The notes beneath the pieces were generated by a model. The model was given only the letters and a program-made list of their open reading frames with translations. It was not told the origin of the DNA and searched no databases. From NCBI GenBank assembly GCA_965218775.1, contig CBDCLS010000004.1, positions 372,001 to 436,000 of the forward strand: 64,000 bases of DNA, read 5' to 3'. This DNA is from CAUZIZ01 sp965218775 (GTDB taxonomy: Bacteria > Acidobacteriota > UBA6911 > RPQK01 > JAJDTT01). This document shows positions 26,636-35,410 of the stretch, piece after piece (position 1 is the stretch's first letter; the number at the start of each line of letters is the position of its first letter). The translations under genes and the position numbers were made by a program.

Positions 26636-27943
26636 CTAAACGAACGGTTTTGCCGACCAGTGATCCCGGTACTCCCGGGTCAGGTAGCGGCTGCTCTCCG
26701 GATCGTCCAGAATCGTCTCTGTCTTGGGATCGAAGCGGATGCTCCTTCCGGTGCGCGACACCAGGTTCCCCAGGTGGCAGAGAGACGTGGAAAGGTGACC
26801 CACCTCGACGTCGCAGTTGGGCGTATTGCGGGTTCGGACACAGTCGATAAAGTTGACATAGTGATGCCGGCCCGAACTGTCTGGCGTCAGCTCCTTGTGC
26901 ACCAACCTGTTTTTCGAGTCGTACATCCGGAAGCCGTAGCGGCTCAGACGATCGAAGTAATTGGCCACTAGCTTGCCCTCGGTCCCGTAGACCTCCATGC
27001 CGTTCTGCCCGTCATTCATCTTGTAGGTGTTCCACAATCGCATCTCGTACTGAAGGACCTTGTCCTTGTAGTTGTACGTGATGTTCTGGGTATCGGGTGT
27101 CTGCTGATCGTCGTCGAAGTAGAGTTTGCGTCCCATTCCGCTGACCTCGTTGGGCAGACCTTCGTTCAGTACCCAGCGGGCCTGATCCATCCAGTGCACG
27201 CCATCGTTGCCCAGGTCCCCGGCACCATAGTGCCAGTGCCAGTGGACTGTACCGTTATAGTGATTCCGGTTGAAGGGAAGCATGGGAATCGGTCCCGTCC
27301 AGAGATCGTAGTTGATGCCGGCAGGAACGGGCTCATCCTCCTTGTGCCCTATGTTCCGCCTCATTTGGGTATTCCAGACCTTCACCATGAGGATGTCGCC
27401 AATGATCCCGGATTGGGCCATTTCCACGAACTCGTGGGTGTTGGGCCGGCTCCGGGCCTGAGTCCCCACCTGGACCACCCGGTCATATTTTCGGGCGGCC
27501 TCCACCATGAGACGCCCCTCACGGACGTTGTGAGAGATGGGCTTCTCCACGTAGACATCTTTGCCAGCCTGGCAGGCCCAGATCGTCCCCGGCGCATGCC
27601 AATGAAGGGGAGTCGCGTTGATGATGGCATCTACCGACGGATCGTCCAAGACCGTCCGGATGTCCTCGATCAGCTTCGGCCTCCTGCCCTGGAGCTCCTC
27701 GGCAATCTTCATCGCCGGCTCCACGACGTTCTGATCCACGTCGCAGATGTAGGGCATGTTCACATCGGGCATCTCGGCAAAATACTGAGTCAACTTCCGG
27801 CCACGGCCACGAACACCCATCATCGCAACCGTCACCTTGTTGTTGGCCGATCCCCGGGCAGACGGTCCGGTAACGACGGCGGCGGCCGATCCCAAGGTCG
27901 CGCCTGTCGTCAGTCCTCTCTTGAGAAAGCTTCTTCTATTCAC
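26636..27943 (-). CDS. Tat-exported Gfo/Idh/MocA family oxidoreductase
   Basis: 435 aa from GTG 27943, with GGAGGTGTCTC directly upstream. The N-terminus NRRSFLKRGLTTGATLG is a twin-arginine signal, so the enzyme is exported folded with its nicotinamide cofactor. The Rossmann fold follows (VTVAMMGVRGRGRKLTQYF, YICDVDQNVVEPAM), then the dinucleotide-proximal EKPISHN motif (YVEKPISHNVREGRLMVEA) with its conserved lysine. The C-terminal alpha/beta domain includes GNDGVHWMDQARWVLNEGLP. Such enzymes oxidise or epimerise sugars and sugar derivatives. The gene converges on propeller paralogue 2, suggesting a shared substrate class. Confidence 0.92.
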   Translation of the reverse strand: MNRRSFLKRGLTTGATLGSAAAVVTGPSARGSANNKVTVAMMGVRGRGRKLTQYFAEMPDVNMPYICDVDQNVVEPAMKIAEELQGRRPKLIEDIRTVLDDPSVDAIINATPLHWHAPGTIWACQAGKDVYVEKPISHNVREGRLMVEAARKYDRVVQVGTQARSRPNTHEFVEMAQSGIIGDILMVKVWNTQMRRNIGHKEDEPVPAGINYDLWTGPIPMLPFNRNHYNGTVHWHWHYGAGDLGNDGVHWMDQARWVLNEGLPNEVSGMGRKLYFDDDQQTPDTQNITYNYKDKVLQYEMRLWNTYKMNDGQNGMEVYGTEGKLVANYFDRLSRYGFRMYDSKNRLVHKELTPDSSGRHHYVNFIDCVRTRNTPNCDVEVGHLSTSLCHLGNLVSRTGRSIRFDPKTETILDDPESSRYLTREYRDHWSAKPFV

Positions 27944-28480
27944 GAGACACCTCCAGGTCGATTGTAGTCTTCTATATTATTGAATCAGGGAAGCGACGAC
28001 CATGCAACGCTGCGAGTGGGCACGAGGAGACGATCTGCTGGCCGACTACCACGACATCGGCCCTGCCGCGACCGTTGTAAAAGTGAACCACCCCTTGGGC
28101 TCGTGCGCTATTGGTCACGATGAAACCGACTCTCGGAAAGAGTTCGCCGCGATGCCACTCAACGGGCAGAGGACCTCTGGCTATAGCCACAAGCTCTTCG
28201 TGGTCGCATGACCGCCTGGTCTGCGCGGAATGACTGCTCTTGGCCCGATTGCGGTAGTTCATTCGACGTTTCCAGGGAAAATCTGAGTGGCTGCTTGTAG
28301 GCGGAAGCCGCCCGTCGGATTTGATCGCCATCGAGAGACCGGAAACGCGCTGTTCGACTCCCTTTATCCCTCAATACAGTACTCTTTCTGAAGCGCGACG
28401 CTCATGCCCTCTAACGTCGCCATCGAGCCGCCGAGCGAGCGCGCGGATGCCGTCTGAGAAGGTCGGTCTAGAATGGCCAG
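27944..28480. other. Gap with palindromic repeat
   Basis: No supported gene. A clear copy of the dispersed repeat lies at 28256-28315, with the palindrome at 28289-28312. Confidence 0.55.
28256..28315. repeat. Dispersed intergenic palindromic repeat
   Basis: TTCATTCGACGTTTCCAGGG followed by AAAATCTGAGT and the palindrome GGCTGCTTGTAGGCGGAAGC plus CGCC. About 60 bases match 33000-33058 almost base for base, although the two lie 4.7 kb apart with different flanks. Confidence 0.8.
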
Positions 28481-28804
28481 TTAGAACACACGCACTATCA
28501 CCCACCTGACGACCGAAACGATGCCAACAATTGCAAGGAGAAGAGTTACGGTCCAACTCAATCCGCTCTGAAATCCGTCGCCCTTTGGTTCCGCTCCATC
28601 GCTTGTTTCTAAGTGGAACGAGATCAAGTAATTGGGCCGGTTCGCAATCTGAAATTCCTCGAGACGTCTCAGCCAATTGCCCGCTTCCATTTCTGGCAGA
28701 TCGCGACAAGCACCAACGAGCCTTTGGCCAAGACTTCGAATCTCCGTAGCAGTTCCGATCAGCATTAGCCCACACTCTTTGCCTTTGTATGCGTGAACGC
28801 GCAT
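28481..28804 (-). CDS. Unknown small tail-anchored membrane protein (paralogue b)
   Basis: 107 aa; no family recognised. The soluble N-terminal part includes LMLIGTATEIRSLGQRLVGA and EEFQIANRPNYLISFHLETS. One C-terminal membrane helix follows (LSWTVTLLLAIVGIVSVVRW) with little after it, giving a tail-anchored topology. It is a tandem duplicate of the gene ending 18 bp upstream; the DNA is also very similar, so duplication is recent. The ribosome-binding site is weak (AAAGAG). Conservation of frame and protein between the two copies, including substitutions that keep the helix hydrophobic, supports a real gene. Confidence 0.6.
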   Translation of the reverse strand: MRVHAYKGKECGLMLIGTATEIRSLGQRLVGACRDLPEMEAGNWLRRLEEFQIANRPNYLISFHLETSDGAEPKGDGFQSGLSWTVTLLLAIVGIVSVVRWVIVRVF

Positions 28805-28822
28805 TCTCGTTTTCTCTTTACG

Positions 28823-29128
28823 CTAAGGCGCTACAACCCAGCTAACGATCGACAAAACGCCTAGGATGGCGAATATCCGTATGATGTTCCTACTCAAATC
28901 GTGAAACCCGTTGTCTTTCGGTTCCGCTCCATCGCTTGTTTCTAAGTGGAACGAGATCGAGAAATTGGGGCGGTTCGCAATCTGAAATTCTTCGAGGCCT
29001 CTCGGCCAATTGATCGCTTCCGTTTCTGGCAGATCGCGACAAGCATCAACGAGCCGTTGGCCAAGACTTCGAATTTCCGTAGCGGTTCCGATCAGCATTA
29101 CGCGCGCTCTCGTTGCGTGAATGCGCAT
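28823..29128 (-). CDS. Unknown small tail-anchored membrane protein (paralogue a)
   Basis: 101 aa from ATG 29128, preceded by AAGGAGAACGCGC. Its plan is as in its downstream twin: MLIGTATEIRSLGQRLVDAC, then EEFQIANRPNFSISFHLETS, then DGAEPKDNG, and a C-terminal helix (IIRIFAILGVLSIVSWVVAP). The helix sequences differ more than the soluble domains, so selection seems to hold the soluble part in place while the anchor drifts. Function unknown. It is 128 bp downstream of another unknown gene on the same strand; together the three look like an operon. Confidence 0.6.
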   Translation of the reverse strand: MRIHATRARVMLIGTATEIRSLGQRLVDACRDLPETEAINWPRGLEEFQIANRPNFSISFHLETSDGAEPKDNGFHDLSRNIIRIFAILGVLSIVSWVVAP

Positions 29129-29256
29129 GCGCGTTCTCCTTATGCTCTAGCGACCCCGCTCAGCAGCGGCGGCGGCGCTGAGACATCGAACTCCTAGAAA
29201 CGAGAATGCCGGCCGCCGTCTGCTGCAGCATTTGGTTCGGCGACGCCGACTCGACA

Positions 29257-29883
29257 TCACGAGGTCCAATAGATTTGCTGGAGAATCACCCACTGCCCAC
29301 TTTTTTTCTTCAGTACAAAGCTGTTCCCCCCGCCGGCAAGGGACCCCATCTCTTCACCCGTGTTGACGAAGATGCTGCCGTCCTTTTGGACCCGGATGCT
29401 CAGGATCCGTTTATCGACCGAACTTTCTGTCGATTCGATTAGCGACAGAGCCAATACCAATTCGCTCACAGGCAAGCCGATGACAGGAAACCCAGGGTGA
29501 ATACCCAGCTCGGCTAACCTTTTTTCTAGCTGCTGCTCATTTGTCCCTTCCGCTTCGATATCAGGATCATCAGGATCAAGAGTAAGCGGAGGGCGCTGAT
29601 CCCCATACATGATGTGAGTTCTCAGACGAGCGATGGTCTTGCGTACCTGCTCTGCTAATCGTGCAGAAGCAACCCATGTGGGGACCGCGTTGGAATCGAT
29701 CGATTGTAGTAACCTGATTGCGGCTTCATCGCGCTCCTCTTGAAGCGCATCAAACAGCTCCTTGTAATGGCACAACCATTCATCGGACTCATACTTAACG
29801 CAAACACGAAGGAGTCGATCGACGGCCAGGATTGCAACCTTGCGCTTTGCGTGAAGTTGTTCGGCCGGTGTTTCTGGAAGCAT
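29257..29883 (-). CDS. Unknown 208-aa protein
   Basis: Not recognised. Residues 1-100 appear helical (EQLHAKRKVAILAVDRLLRV, YKELFDALQEERDEAAIRLL). An acidic linker (DPDDPDIEAEGTNEQQ) leads to a second part, ELVLALSLIESTESSVDKRI, then a beta-rich tail SIRVQKDGSIFVNTGEEMGS and SGQWVILQQIYWTS. No signal peptide or membrane helix is present. It is the first gene of a probable three-gene operon with the two tail-anchored paralogues downstream. Codon use looks normal for the window. Confidence 0.6.
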   Translation of the reverse strand: MLPETPAEQLHAKRKVAILAVDRLLRVCVKYESDEWLCHYKELFDALQEERDEAAIRLLQSIDSNAVPTWVASARLAEQVRKTIARLRTHIMYGDQRPPLTLDPDDPDIEAEGTNEQQLEKRLAELGIHPGFPVIGLPVSELVLALSLIESTESSVDKRILSIRVQKDGSIFVNTGEEMGSLAGGGNSFVLKKKSGQWVILQQIYWTS

Positions 29884-30507
29884 ATCACTCTCAAGACAAC
29901 AAGCACACTATAGTCTCTTTGACGAAATCGTTTGTAGCCGAACTTTACCGAACTTCTGCTTATATGGTTTGCTTATAACCCGCGCATTCGATTCTGCCTG
30001 GTGCGGTTTCAACCGGTCGTTCGGGGCAATCTATTCTGACACTTTTTGTACGGCCAGATCTGGGCGGATACAGCTCAACACAAAGCAGCTGTCGTTCACT
30101 GATAGCTCCCGGTGCCGGGCGGAGCAGGCGATGGACGACCCAAGGAATAACAATGGTCCAGATGTCTCGAGCACGGCTCCGATAGCGCATCGACTACCGC
30201 CCGGTTTCACGAACATGACGGTCAGATCGTAGCCGCGATCCATCCCGCCGGCCAACCGAGCCGCACCGTTCGCTCCTAGGTAGGAGTGCTGAACAACTTC
30301 CGCCCGCAAGCGGGTCTTCAACCTTCTGAAAGAGCCGTTGGGTTAATGGACTCGACCCATTTGCGGTGACTACGTACAGCGAAGCTAAGCCAGACTGGAA
30401 ATGGCCCCGGGTAGTGAGTGCCATGAAATGTCATTTCGCCCGCGTCACTTTATGGCAATTGCACCTTTGCCTGGAGCGACCCTAGACTGGGCAGTAAGAG
30501 GTGAACC
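29884..30507. other. Gap without recognised gene
   Basis: 624 bases. A short stretch at 30016-30055 (GGTCGTTCGGGGCAATCTAT and TCTGACACTT) resembles the 3' module of the dispersed repeat at 47370-47402. Nothing else is recognisable; the promoter for the receptor gene at 30508 should lie near its end. Confidence 0.5.
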
Positions 30508-32613
30508 ATGCATCGAAGAGAGCAAAAAACCGATCCCTCAAGCGACGATAAGCCGCTGCAATCGTGGAAGGAGATTGCCGCCTACCTGGAGCGCAGCGTG
30601 CGCACCGTGATCCGCTGGGAGAAAGAGGCAGGCCTGCCGGTCCGCCGCCATCGTGAGGACAGGCGCGGCAGTGTCTATGCCTACCCGAGCGAACTGAATG
30701 CCTGGCGTCTGAGCCACCAGCCGGCGGAGGACGCGCAGCGGAGAGCGTGGCAGTCCCGGCGGGTCTTCTCGGTAGCAGCTGCAGCGATGCTGGCTATCGT
30801 TTTTGCCGCCTGGTTCATCTTTGAGGGCCCCATCTTCAACCCCACTAACCCGCTGACTGAGGCCGCCAAAGTCGACGGCGAAGTCACCATCCGGCAGGTC
30901 TGGTCGGGCCCGGAGGTGGTGTCAATCCAGGGAAGTGTATCTCCCAACGGTCGTTACCTCAGCTTTGTGGACTGGACAACCGGTGACCTTGCGGTCCGGG
31001 ATCTCAAGAAGGGGAAGAACCGCCGGTTGACCAACAAAGGTTCTTGGTCCGAGTCGATGGATTACGCCCTGGAATCGAGAATCTCACCTGATGGAAAGCA
31101 TGTCGCCTACGCCTGGTCCACTGATGACCTTTTTTACGATCTGCGGGTTGTTGGCTTCGATGGCAAAGGCCTTCGGGTTCTACACGCCAACCCAGAAGCT
31201 CCGTTGTATTACGTGGAACCGTGTGGGTGGTCACCAGACGGAAAGCGAATCCTCACGACCCTCATGCATCAAGACCGAAGGAAGCAGCTTGCCTTAATCT
31301 CCACGTCAGACGGGTCGGTGCAGGTAATCAAGACATTCGACTGGCAATGGCCGGCCGGACACTTGTCACCGGATGGGCGGTACGTCGTTTATGACTTCCA
31401 GCCGAAGGAAGAATCTCCAAACCTGGACATCTTCATGATCGCTCTCGACGGGAGCCGGGAGGTCCGTCTGGTCGAAGACCCCGCTGATGATTATGTGCTC
31501 GGATGGTCGCCGGACGGGAAATGGATTCTGTTCGGCAGCGACCGAACTGGCACCTTGGACGCCTGGGCCATTCCGGTTGCAGCCGGGGCGGCTCTTGGGG
31601 GGCCTCAACTTGTCAAGAAAGACATCGGACAGGTGATCCCGCTCGGGTTCTCTGCAAAAGGTTCCTACTATTACGGTGTCCACACCGGGATGAAAGACGT
31701 GTATGTCGCCGCTTTCGATCCGGCAGCTGGCAAAATCCTCGAAACGCCGAAAAGGGCGCCGCAGCACTTCATCGGCTCCAACGGCTCGGCGGAATGGTCT
31801 CCGAACGGCCGCTACCTCGCCTACCTCTCCCAGCGAGGACCTCGGGTAGCGGGGAAGTGGTCCGATACCATCGTGATTCGCGACCTGCAAACGGGTGAGG
31901 AACGGCAACTACTGCCAAAGCTCACGAGCTTGCGAGGCCTCTCCTGGTCTCCTGACAGCCGCTATCTGGCTACCTACGGCATGAGCTTGAAAACCCGGCG
32001 GGGCTTCTACCGGATCGATGCTGAGACCGGAGAGGTCAGGCCAATGCTGCAGGAGGCCCCTGGCTTCGATATTCGATTCCCGGTCTGGTCCGCTGATGGT
32101 AAATCCATCATTTACAGGGAAACGGAGCAGAGCACCGGAGTGAGCCGGATCGTGAGGCGTTCTCTCGAAGGCGGACCAGTGAAGGAGATCCACCAAGGCG
32201 ACGGAACTTTTGTCGCTTCGCCCGATGGCCGCCAGATCGGCTTTGTCAGCTGGGATCCAGATCAGAAGACGACCGCCTTGATCAATGTTGTTTCAATCAC
32301 GGGAGGAGAACCACGAGAGCTCGCCCGAGTTAGCTGGTGTCGTGCGATCGACTGGACGCCGGATGGGCGGCACTTGATCTACGGTCAAGATCCCAATTTC
32401 GGTCAAGAGCCCATAGAAGAGGAGCACCACGAGTTCTGGCGGGTCGCCGTCGAGGGTGGAGAACCTCAGAAATTGGGACCCGCCGTGAAAGGCCGGTTGA
32501 GTCGGGTCCGCCTGCACCCGGATGGGAAACGGCTTGCCTTGGTGGTTAACGATTTCAGTGCCGAGGTGTGGGTGATGGAGAACTTCCTACCCGAGTCGCA
32601 AAGTGACGACTAG
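30508..32613 (+). CDS. HTH-TM-TolB-propeller transmembrane regulator
   Basis: 701 aa; AGAGGTGAACC precedes ATG 30508. Residues 18-68 are a DNA-binding domain (LQSWKEIAAYLERSVRTVIR, then WEKEAGLPVRRH). Residues 86-105 are a single membrane helix (VFSVAAAAMLAIVFAAWFIF). The rest is a large periplasmic propeller of TolB/PD40 type, with repeated blades such as ISPDGKHVAYAWSTDD, GWSPDGKRILTTL, LSPDGRYVVYDF, GWSPDGKWILFGSDR, EWSPNGRYLAYLS and DWTPDGRHLIYGQ. The layout suggests a one-component regulator linking an outside signal to transcription, a design common in Acidobacteriota. DNA targets and ligand are unknown. A 55-aa membrane peptide gene follows by 24 bp. Confidence 0.88.
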   Translation: MHRREQKTDPSSDDKPLQSWKEIAAYLERSVRTVIRWEKEAGLPVRRHREDRRGSVYAYPSELNAWRLSHQPAEDAQRRAWQSRRVFSVAAAAMLAIVFAAWFIFEGPIFNPTNPLTEAAKVDGEVTIRQVWSGPEVVSIQGSVSPNGRYLSFVDWTTGDLAVRDLKKGKNRRLTNKGSWSESMDYALESRISPDGKHVAYAWSTDDLFYDLRVVGFDGKGLRVLHANPEAPLYYVEPCGWSPDGKRILTTLMHQDRRKQLALISTSDGSVQVIKTFDWQWPAGHLSPDGRYVVYDFQPKEESPNLDIFMIALDGSREVRLVEDPADDYVLGWSPDGKWILFGSDRTGTLDAWAIPVAAGAALGGPQLVKKDIGQVIPLGFSAKGSYYYGVHTGMKDVYVAAFDPAAGKILETPKRAPQHFIGSNGSAEWSPNGRYLAYLSQRGPRVAGKWSDTIVIRDLQTGEERQLLPKLTSLRGLSWSPDSRYLATYGMSLKTRRGFYRIDAETGEVRPMLQEAPGFDIRFPVWSADGKSIIYRETEQSTGVSRIVRRSLEGGPVKEIHQGDGTFVASPDGRQIGFVSWDPDQKTTALINVVSITGGEPRELARVSWCRAIDWTPDGRHLIYGQDPNFGQEPIEEEHHEFWRVAVEGGEPQKLGPAVKGRLSRVRLHPDGKRLALVVNDFSAEVWVMENFLPESQSDD

Positions 32614-32637
32614 TAACGGCTTGAGCTGGAGAGACGC

Positions 32638-32805
32638 ATGGGGAGACTCAGCATGGGGAGACGGATTGTTCGAGAGCTGGTGATTATCGCTGTGGGAACC
32701 CTCATCTTCCTCGGCCTGGCAGCCTCCGTCGGTATCGACCGTTCGGAGCAGCCCGTGGCCTCGGGACAGCCAACCTCCACGCCCCTGTCGACGCCCGGAG
32801 AGTAA
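32638..32805 (+). CDS. 55-aa single-pass membrane peptide
   Basis: ATG 32638 to TAA 32803-32805, with GGAGAG seven bases upstream; a second ATG five codons in, preceded by GGGGAGA, could also serve. The product has a basic start (GRLSMGRRIVREL), one hydrophobic helix (VIIAVGTLIFLGLAASVGI) and a Ser/Thr/Pro-rich tail (PVASGQPTSTPLSTPGE). It follows the transmembrane regulator by 24 bp, so co-transcription is likely. It may modulate that receptor, but this is only positional inference. Confidence 0.5.
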   Translation: MGRLSMGRRIVRELVIIAVGTLIFLGLAASVGIDRSEQPVASGQPTSTPLSTPGE

Positions 32806-33181
32806 AGATGAGATCCGGCTGGCCTCTTGGCCTGGCCCACTACTGTCCAGTCGCTGAAAGCTCCAGCAGCAACTTGCCGAAACGCACGACCAGGAATACT
32901 CATTCAAGGCAGAGCAGACCCACGCCGCACACTTAAGATATGGTCAGAAATCACTCGATCAATGCGAATCTGAGTGACCGCTTCTAGGTCGTTTGCGGTA
33001 GTTCGTTCGACGTTTCCAGGGAAAATCCGAGTGGCTGCTTATAGGCGGAAGCCGCCGTAGCGCAGGTCTGACCGCGAAAACCGTGTCAGGTGTAGATGTC
33101 CCCCGCTCGCCCACTATCGCCGGTGAGAGTGGACATTTCAAAACGTCCTTGAGATGCCCTTCAGCAACAATCCCTTCACCG
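32806..33181. other. Gap with two palindromic repeats
   Basis: Two members of the dispersed repeat stand in tandem at about 32960-33000 and 33000-33058. No gene seen. Confidence 0.55.
33000..33058. repeat. Dispersed intergenic palindromic repeat
   Basis: Near-identical to 28256-28315. The palindrome GGCTGCTTATAGGCGGAAGC plus CGCC is at 33033-33056, preceded by CGACGTTTCCAGGGAAAATC. A more decayed copy (GTGACCGCTTCTAGG) lies directly before it. Confidence 0.8.
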
Positions 33182-33571
33182 TCAACGAGCGCCAGAAGGC
33201 AGACTGGAAGTCTGGATCTGGTTCTTCGTCTTCAAAGAAGCCACCGCCAAGTCGGTGTCGCTGAAGATCAGGAGGGTGCCGGAAAAAGAATCTCTGTTGA
33301 GTCCGAAAAACTCGGGAAAGAATCGAGCCGTCTGACTCAGTGGCCCCAGAGACAAGTCGCCCGGGGCCTGCTCTTCTCCGTTGTTGTCCAGCAGGCTCAG
33401 TTCGATGGTTGCCGTGTCATCCGTGGGATTTGCGATGGAAAAACCAGTGTTGACTCCATCCTCCGTTTGAACCGCACTCAGTACGTGTTGTGTGCTGACG
33501 GTCGAGCCCCCAATGCCTGCCTCTCCCAGAGGAGCCTTCGAACTATCTCTCGGGCAGAGTCGTGCGGGCAT
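33182..33571 (-). pseudogene. C-terminal domain fragment of a secreted protein
   Basis: An open frame of 129 codons whose recognisable part is VLSAVQTEDGVNTGFSIANP, ATIELSLLDNNGEEQAPGDL and LLIFSDTDLAVASLKT. This is the pattern of a beta-sandwich domain found at the ends of large exported proteins. There is no signal peptide, and the frame begins inside the 3' end of the retropepsin gene, so it looks like a detached C-terminal piece rather than a gene. Confidence 0.4.
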
Positions 33572-34484
33572 CAGAAGGCCGTAACCGAAGTCGACGATTC
33601 CGAAGATCGAACGTCACAACGTACTGCTCCAGGAAGGGACGGCCTAGGAGCGCCTCCTCGAACAAATCGCTGAAATCCAGGACCGGGTCTTGGATCTTCA
33701 AGTGGCCAATCGCCAGCGCGCCACTGAGCGTACCTAACCAGATCTTGCCCTGATTGAAGAGCGTGGAACCCTCGCCAAAGAACTCCAGCTCTCCGCGAAG
33801 AGGGAGCTCCTCGGCGAGGCTTTTGGGAAGCGTGAGATACCGGCCAGATCCGGTGTCGAGCATGGCGGTGATGGGATGACCCGCTAGCGCGATCTGGATG
33901 ACTGGAATCCCATGCGTGGCGTTGTAGGAGAGGACATCTGGCTCGCCTGCGTCGAGTTCTCCTCGCCGGAGATCGAAACTACCGGTTAGGAGGTCTAGGG
34001 TCAGCAGCCCCTCTTGAAACAGCCCAAATCCGAGCGCCCCACCTCGCCGAATCGAACTCACTACGAGACCTCGCAGGTTGTGGAGTCTTGCCCCACCGAG
34101 CGAGAGAAACGGGATCTCCACCAGTTGAGCAGTCGGCGTCTTGCGGCCCGTATTGTCCCCTGGTTGAAGGTTCCCAACGACCTTCAGTCCAAGCCGTTCT
34201 GCGAAGGATGGCGAGAGAAGACAAGGAATGGACTGACCGGTATCGAACCCCCGGAAGAAAGGCCCTTGGTTGCCGATCATCACGGGAAGACCGTCCTTGA
34301 GAGAAAAGTTGACCGGGCGTTCCGGCAGCTCGGTCCTGTCCGGGCTTCCAAGATCTAGGGCCTGAGCAAGAGCCGATGTTAGCGAGGCTCCTAGGCAGAG
34401 GGACAGGAAGATGCTGCAGTAGCTCGGGAATAAGCTTTCGACTAGTTTTGTCACGCCATAATTGCGAGCCGACTCCACGTCCAT
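33543..34484 (-). CDS. Exported retropepsin-like aspartyl protease
   Basis: 313 aa from ATG 34484, preceded by GAGGGGTAAGACC. The N-terminus has a hydrophobic signal region (YCSIFLSLCLGASLTSALAQ). Two half-sites are visible: FRGFDTGQSIPCLLS, and ITAMLDTGSGRYLTLPKSLA with the classic DTG-S and downstream hydrophobic flap pattern. The C-terminal GRPFLEQYVVTFDLRNRRLR is the usual end of such domains. Two DTG motifs in one chain suggest an internally duplicated, self-sufficient enzyme. It is transcribed divergently from a methyltransferase, with only about 50 bp between starts. Confidence 0.75.
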   Translation of the reverse strand: MDVESARNYGVTKLVESLFPSYCSIFLSLCLGASLTSALAQALDLGSPDRTELPERPVNFSLKDGLPVMIGNQGPFFRGFDTGQSIPCLLSPSFAERLGLKVVGNLQPGDNTGRKTPTAQLVEIPFLSLGGARLHNLRGLVVSSIRRGGALGFGLFQEGLLTLDLLTGSFDLRRGELDAGEPDVLSYNATHGIPVIQIALAGHPITAMLDTGSGRYLTLPKSLAEELPLRGELEFFGEGSTLFNQGKIWLGTLSGALAIGHLKIQDPVLDFSDLFEEALLGRPFLEQYVVTFDLRNRRLRLRPSDARTTLPER

Positions 34485-34533
34485 GGTCTTACCCCTCAAC
34501 CCTTGCAGTCTGCTCGCTAGCAGATTAGTCTGA

Positions 34534-35406
34534 ATGAAATCTTTTCCTGATGCTATGGCGTTGGTTCGGCACTCCGCAAATATGCTTGTCTGGCGACTCA
34601 TTCCTGCCATGTACTCCCGAAGGCGGCAGGCAACAACAATAGCAATAGCCACTCTGGCACTGTCTCTGGTTGGACGGGCACAGAGTGATCTGCCAAAGAT
34701 CGTAGCCGAATACTGGGACTGGCACGAGCGTGCGAAGCCACTCCCAGCAGATGGAGACCCCATTGCCTGGTTCGAGGCAAAGCTTCGTGCCGGTGGCCTA
34801 TCCGCAGATGCTGCAGCGGCGAAGATCGAAGAGCTCCGCCGGGGACTCATCGAGGAAGAGGGACAATTCTACGACACCATCTACTCGAAAGCTCCCACCT
34901 TCAACACCAAGCCAAACAAGCTGCTCGTAGACGCGATCAAGGGCGCTCCCGGCCGCGCGCTTGACGTGGGTATGGGCCAGGGCCGGAACGCCGTCTTCCT
35001 GGCTCAGCAGGGATGGGATGTGACGGGGTTCGACCCTTCGGCTGTCGGTCTCGAAAAGGCGCACCAGAAGGCCGCCGAGGTCGGTGTGACGATCAAGACC
35101 GCTCGGGTGGGAGCGCAGTATTTTGATTTCGGCCGGGAGCGCTGGGATCTCATCGCAATCATCTATCCGATCGAGAAAGTGAGTGTGTACCGGGTCCGCG
35201 ATTCCCTCAAGCCTGGAGGGCTGGTTGTTATCGAAGCCCCACACCAGGAAACCGTCGTTCGTCCGTGGCACTACGACTCGAACGAGCTGCTTGAGATCTT
35301 CCGTGGGTTCCGAATCTTGAGATACGAGGACGTTCAGGCCCCCAACGATTGGGAGCCACTCAAGGAGGCCCGACTCGTCCGACTCGTCGCAGAGAAACCT
35401 CGCTGA
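34534..35406 (+). CDS. Class I SAM-dependent methyltransferase with N-terminal signal-like segment
   Basis: 290 aa from ATG 34534; other ATGs at 34555, 34582 and 34609 are possible and none has a clear ribosome-binding site. Motif I is GRALDVGMGQGRNAVFLA, followed by WDVTGFDPSAVGLEKAHQ and, later, RVRDSLKPGGLVVIEAP, a standard Rossmann methyltransferase. The N-terminus contains YSRRRQATTIAIATLALSLV followed by GRAQS, which looks like a cleavable signal. An exported SAM-dependent enzyme would lack its cofactor in the periplasm, so this is odd; the segment could instead anchor it to the inner membrane. The substrate is unknown. Confidence 0.8.
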   Translation: MKSFPDAMALVRHSANMLVWRLIPAMYSRRRQATTIAIATLALSLVGRAQSDLPKIVAEYWDWHERAKPLPADGDPIAWFEAKLRAGGLSADAAAAKIEELRRGLIEEEGQFYDTIYSKAPTFNTKPNKLLVDAIKGAPGRALDVGMGQGRNAVFLAQQGWDVTGFDPSAVGLEKAHQKAAEVGVTIKTARVGAQYFDFGRERWDLIAIIYPIEKVSVYRVRDSLKPGGLVVIEAPHQETVVRPWHYDSNELLEIFRGFRILRYEDVQAPNDWEPLKEARLVRLVAEKPR

Positions 35407-35410
35407 ATAT

